Assembly: GCA_033085395.1 (NCBI GenBank)
Contig: JANQBS010000094.1
Location: 1-64,000, forward strand
Length of the DNA: 64,000 nucleotides
DNA from: Xanthoparmelia taractica
Taxonomy: Eukaryota; Ascomycota; Lecanoromycetes; Lecanorales; Parmeliaceae
Direction of reading: 5' to 3'
Part shown: positions 61,621 to 64,000 of the stretch, piece by piece
How the letters are laid out: each line of letters starts with the position of its first letter
Numbering within the stretch: position 1 is the first letter of the stretch
Made by a program: the position numbers and the translations under genes
Notes under the pieces: generated by a model
Seen by the model: the letters and a program-made list of their open reading frames with translations, nothing else
Database searches by the model: none
Told to the model about the DNA's origin: nothing

Positions 61621-62365
61621 TTAAACCCGCACCAGCCCCCCCTCCCGCCCCCTTCATCCGCCTCCCCAGCCATCTCAACCATCCATCTATACGGCTCTAT
61701 CCCCTACCTACCTACCTACATATATACGCCCACATTGCCCCATCTATCTATCCATCTATGAATCCATCCCCCCATCCCGCAACTCCCCCCACGCCTGTCC
61801 ATAATCCCCCCCAAAGGATCTAATAGAACTTCAGAGAGCAGAGCAAAGCAAAAGCAAGTAAGTAAGCATCTCATACATAACAACGATAGATAGGTAGGTA
61901 AAGGGAGAATATGAATCCTGTATGTCTGTCTGTTTGTCTGTACAGACAGAATACACCACACTACGCTACACGACACGACACTACACCACACTATTCCAAA
62001 CGCAAAATGGAAGATCCAATACAATCCAATTCGCTGGGGACCGCCAGACACTTATGATGGAAAAGAAATTCGATTTGAAGGATATTTTGCATGAGAGTCT
62101 GTCTATAAGCGGCCCATGCGTCTAAATAGAATCAGTTACAAGAAAGCAATGACAATGACAATGACGTTCTAATTTTCGTCCAGTCCAGGAGCCCCTGCAT
62201 ACATGCACACGTATATCCTCGCTCCCAAAGCCCAACCGCTAAAAGCGCGATACACAACCCTGACTGACCGACTGACGGACGGATGAATACATTAATTACC
62301 CCCCAACATCCATCCTATCTATTTCCCACATTCCCAAGGTCTCCGACCCCCCCCCCCCCCCACCC

Positions 62366-64000
62366 CTAGCGTCCCCGACTCCCTCTCCTCCGTTCAAAAT
62401 ACGCACCGCTCATGCTCCTCGGACTCGTCGGCGTCTGCAACGGCGTCTGCTCCCTCGGTTGCATGCCCATCCTAACCTCCCCAATACGCCTCAGGAGCGC
62501 CTGCAACGCCATTCGGATTTCCGATCCCGGCTCCCGGTTGAGCAGTTCCACGCTCAGCGGGTAGAAAGTCTCAATGTGCCTTTCAAAGTCTTCGCGGGCG
62601 AAGTTGGTGTAGCCTTCCATGACGTCAACCACGACGGGGCGCCAGGCTTCGATGTTGCGGGGTTGGGTTTCGTCGAGGAGGACGAAGGACCGAATGATGT
62701 CGGCGCAGAGACTGTGTGAAAAGAGTCAGTATGTGTTGACCCGGTTGGGAAAGAATGACATACGGTATCAATGCAGCCTCTGTCTCGGCGCGGCTGTTTC
62801 TACGCTCTTCACCTTCATCGTGGTACATTCGCAATAGGATATTGACATAGCAAGCAGCGCTCCCACTTTCCTGCTTGAGCAGATTCGGAGGTTGCTTCAT
62901 GAATCCTTCTCTCCACAGCCTCATCCGCAGATCCTTGTTATTGTTGAATCTCTTTGCGAAGGTGTAGCTGCTCTTCAGAAGCCCCATCAACCGTAATAAC
63001 TCCGAGCTTGGTATTTGAGCGTAGACTGCATCATTAGAGAATAATTCATTCACTGTTTCGATCATAAGCAATTGCAAGACACATCTGGTGATGATCTTGT
63101 TAAAGAATTTACGACGCGCTGTTGTGACTACTATGGGCTGCTGTTGGAGACCGGGTTGTGGACGGTAGTCTTCGAGCTCGCCGTTGGCTGCAGATGGGGT
63201 AGGGGGTGGCGAGGTATTAGTACGCGTCGAGCCTGCTCTTGAACGCATAGATTGGTCAACCATTGTAGCCTCGTCGTTCTCACTGGGCACGTGAGAAGCT
63301 TTGTTCAGCTTCGTAGCCTCGGGTCCAGCGTTGGCAAAGGTCGAGATAGTCGGCGAAGTGGTCAGGTTCAAGTCTTTAGCAGTTGAAGCTTCTACAACAG
63401 ACTGTTTTCTGGTGCTCTCGTCCTCGGCGATACTGGAAGAATCGGAGGAGGTCGTAGCCGCAGAGAACAACTGATGGGCCGTCGTGCGCTCGAACAGTTC
63501 AACAAAACTACCCACAATCTTGCTCCAGTGCTCAGGTTGGAACCTCGTCACATTTTGCAATATGAGCTGCTGCAGGCAGTTGCTTCCGATGCGGGCGATG
63601 GTGTCGTTCTCCTGGCATATGCACAAGGCCAAGAGGTCGAGAAAGCGATCTAACATGTATTCCAGAGATTCAAAGTAGTGGGTGAAGAGGGTAATCATGT
63701 TGCGCAACGCTTGAATCATGGTAGTCGAGAGCCATACCGACAAGTCCTCATGGTTCAAGACGTTTTTCATCTCGGACTTGGACTTCAACACCATGAAAAT
63801 AGGGTATAGCAGCTGGCGCCAGAGTATATCCCAAAAATCTGGAGGGAAATCACCACCATACTCTTTGAGGATGTCGAAGAGATAGTTTGAAGCCCTGCAT
63901 GGAGTGTTAGCTTAGGCAAAAACGTGATTTTTACAAGACTGACATTGATCGAACCTCCAAATCTTCGCCAGTCATAAGGATATCGTGGAATGCAAACAAG
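62366..64000 (-). CDS. SEC7: Sec7/BIG-type ARF guanine nucleotide exchange factor, C-terminal part (partial)
   Basis: Minus-strand exons 64000-63944 (open at the window edge), 63894-62764 and 62711-62366 encode the last 510 or so residues. Identity rests on the C-terminal HDS-repeat region of Sec7/BIG proteins, which activate Arf GTPases at the trans-Golgi. It shows FHDILMTGEDLEVRSMASNY (rebuilt across intron 63895-63943), GGDFPPDFWDILWRQLLYPI and MIQALRNMITLFTHYFESLE. FLDLLALCICQENDTIARIG and FQPEHWSKIVGSFVELFERT follow, then a Ser/Thr/Pro-rich insertion (about 63440-63170) and a C-terminal block around LLRMYHDEGEERR. The catalytic Sec7 domain lies outside the window to the right. The protein ends in an Arg-rich tail (FERRRGSRGR). 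No lesion is seen. Confidence 0.9.

Larger units (their letters stand above)
60541..62365. other. Simple-repeat-rich intergenic region
   Basis: No gene is supported. Open frames here are microsatellite readings. Prominent simple repeats are (GAA)n then (GAG)n at about 61211-61266, (CA)n at 61595-61620, CTAC/CCAT-type tracts at 61680-61770, and a 15-base C run at 62347-62361 close to the stop of the ARF-GEF gene. Confidence 0.7.

Noticed and set aside
1..64000. tRNA, rRNA or CRISPR features
   Set aside because: I looked for conserved tRNA box-like sequences, rRNA core motifs and regularly spaced repeats and found none I could support. A covariance-model scan would be decisive.

Overview
The window is nuclear DNA of a filamentous ascomycete. 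I infer Pezizomycotina, plausibly a dothideomycete, from four things: short introns of about 45-230 bp with GTRNGT donors and CTRAY branch sites; an alpha-1,3-glucan synthase; NACHT-type STAND (NLR-like) genes, a PTH11-like receptor and a bli-3 homologue; and a transposon whose C-to-T and G-to-A decay is typical of repeat-induced point mutation (RIP). Species cannot be told from the sequence alone.

Layout. 1-4.4 kb: an inverted end of a mobile element at the left edge, a broken open frame, then degenerate DNA. 4.5-13.4 kb: an intact 16-exon alpha-1,3-glucan synthase. 14.9-16.7 kb: an APC-family permease resembling choline/GABA transporters. 18.6-21.1 kb: a NACHT gene broken by a nonsense codon and truncated, followed by a strongly strand-biased C-rich tract. 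22.8-25.7 kb (minus): an intact OPT oligopeptide transporter. 26.8-49 kb: an accessory, gene-poor stretch with broken genes (a nucleotidyltransferase-like family protein, a quinone oxidoreductase that runs into a 34-base A tract on its coding strand, an unknown gene, a Ty3/gypsy integrase end, a P-loop helicase-like gene). It also holds one structurally complete but heavily RIP-mutated tyrosine-recombinase retrotransposon (40.7-45.3 kb) with split direct repeats, and one orphan open frame (46.0-47.0 kb). 49.6-52.9 kb (minus): an intact 992-residue NACHT-ankyrin receptor. 55.6-64 kb returns to ordinary genes: a PTH11-like membrane receptor, a bli-3-like FMN split-barrel protein divergent from an epoxide hydrolase, and the C-terminal part of a Sec7/BIG-type ARF-GEF running off the right edge.

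The genes do not form one obvious pathway. Themes are cell-wall synthesis (glucan synthase), nutrient uptake (permease, OPT), non-self recognition or sensing (two NACHT genes, PTH11-like receptor), detoxification (epoxide hydrolase, dead quinone reductase) and trafficking (Sec7). Gene models were built by hand. The glucan synthase, permease, OPT, second NACHT gene, PTH11-like protein, bli-3-like protein and epoxide hydrolase all splice to lengths divisible by three with no internal stop.
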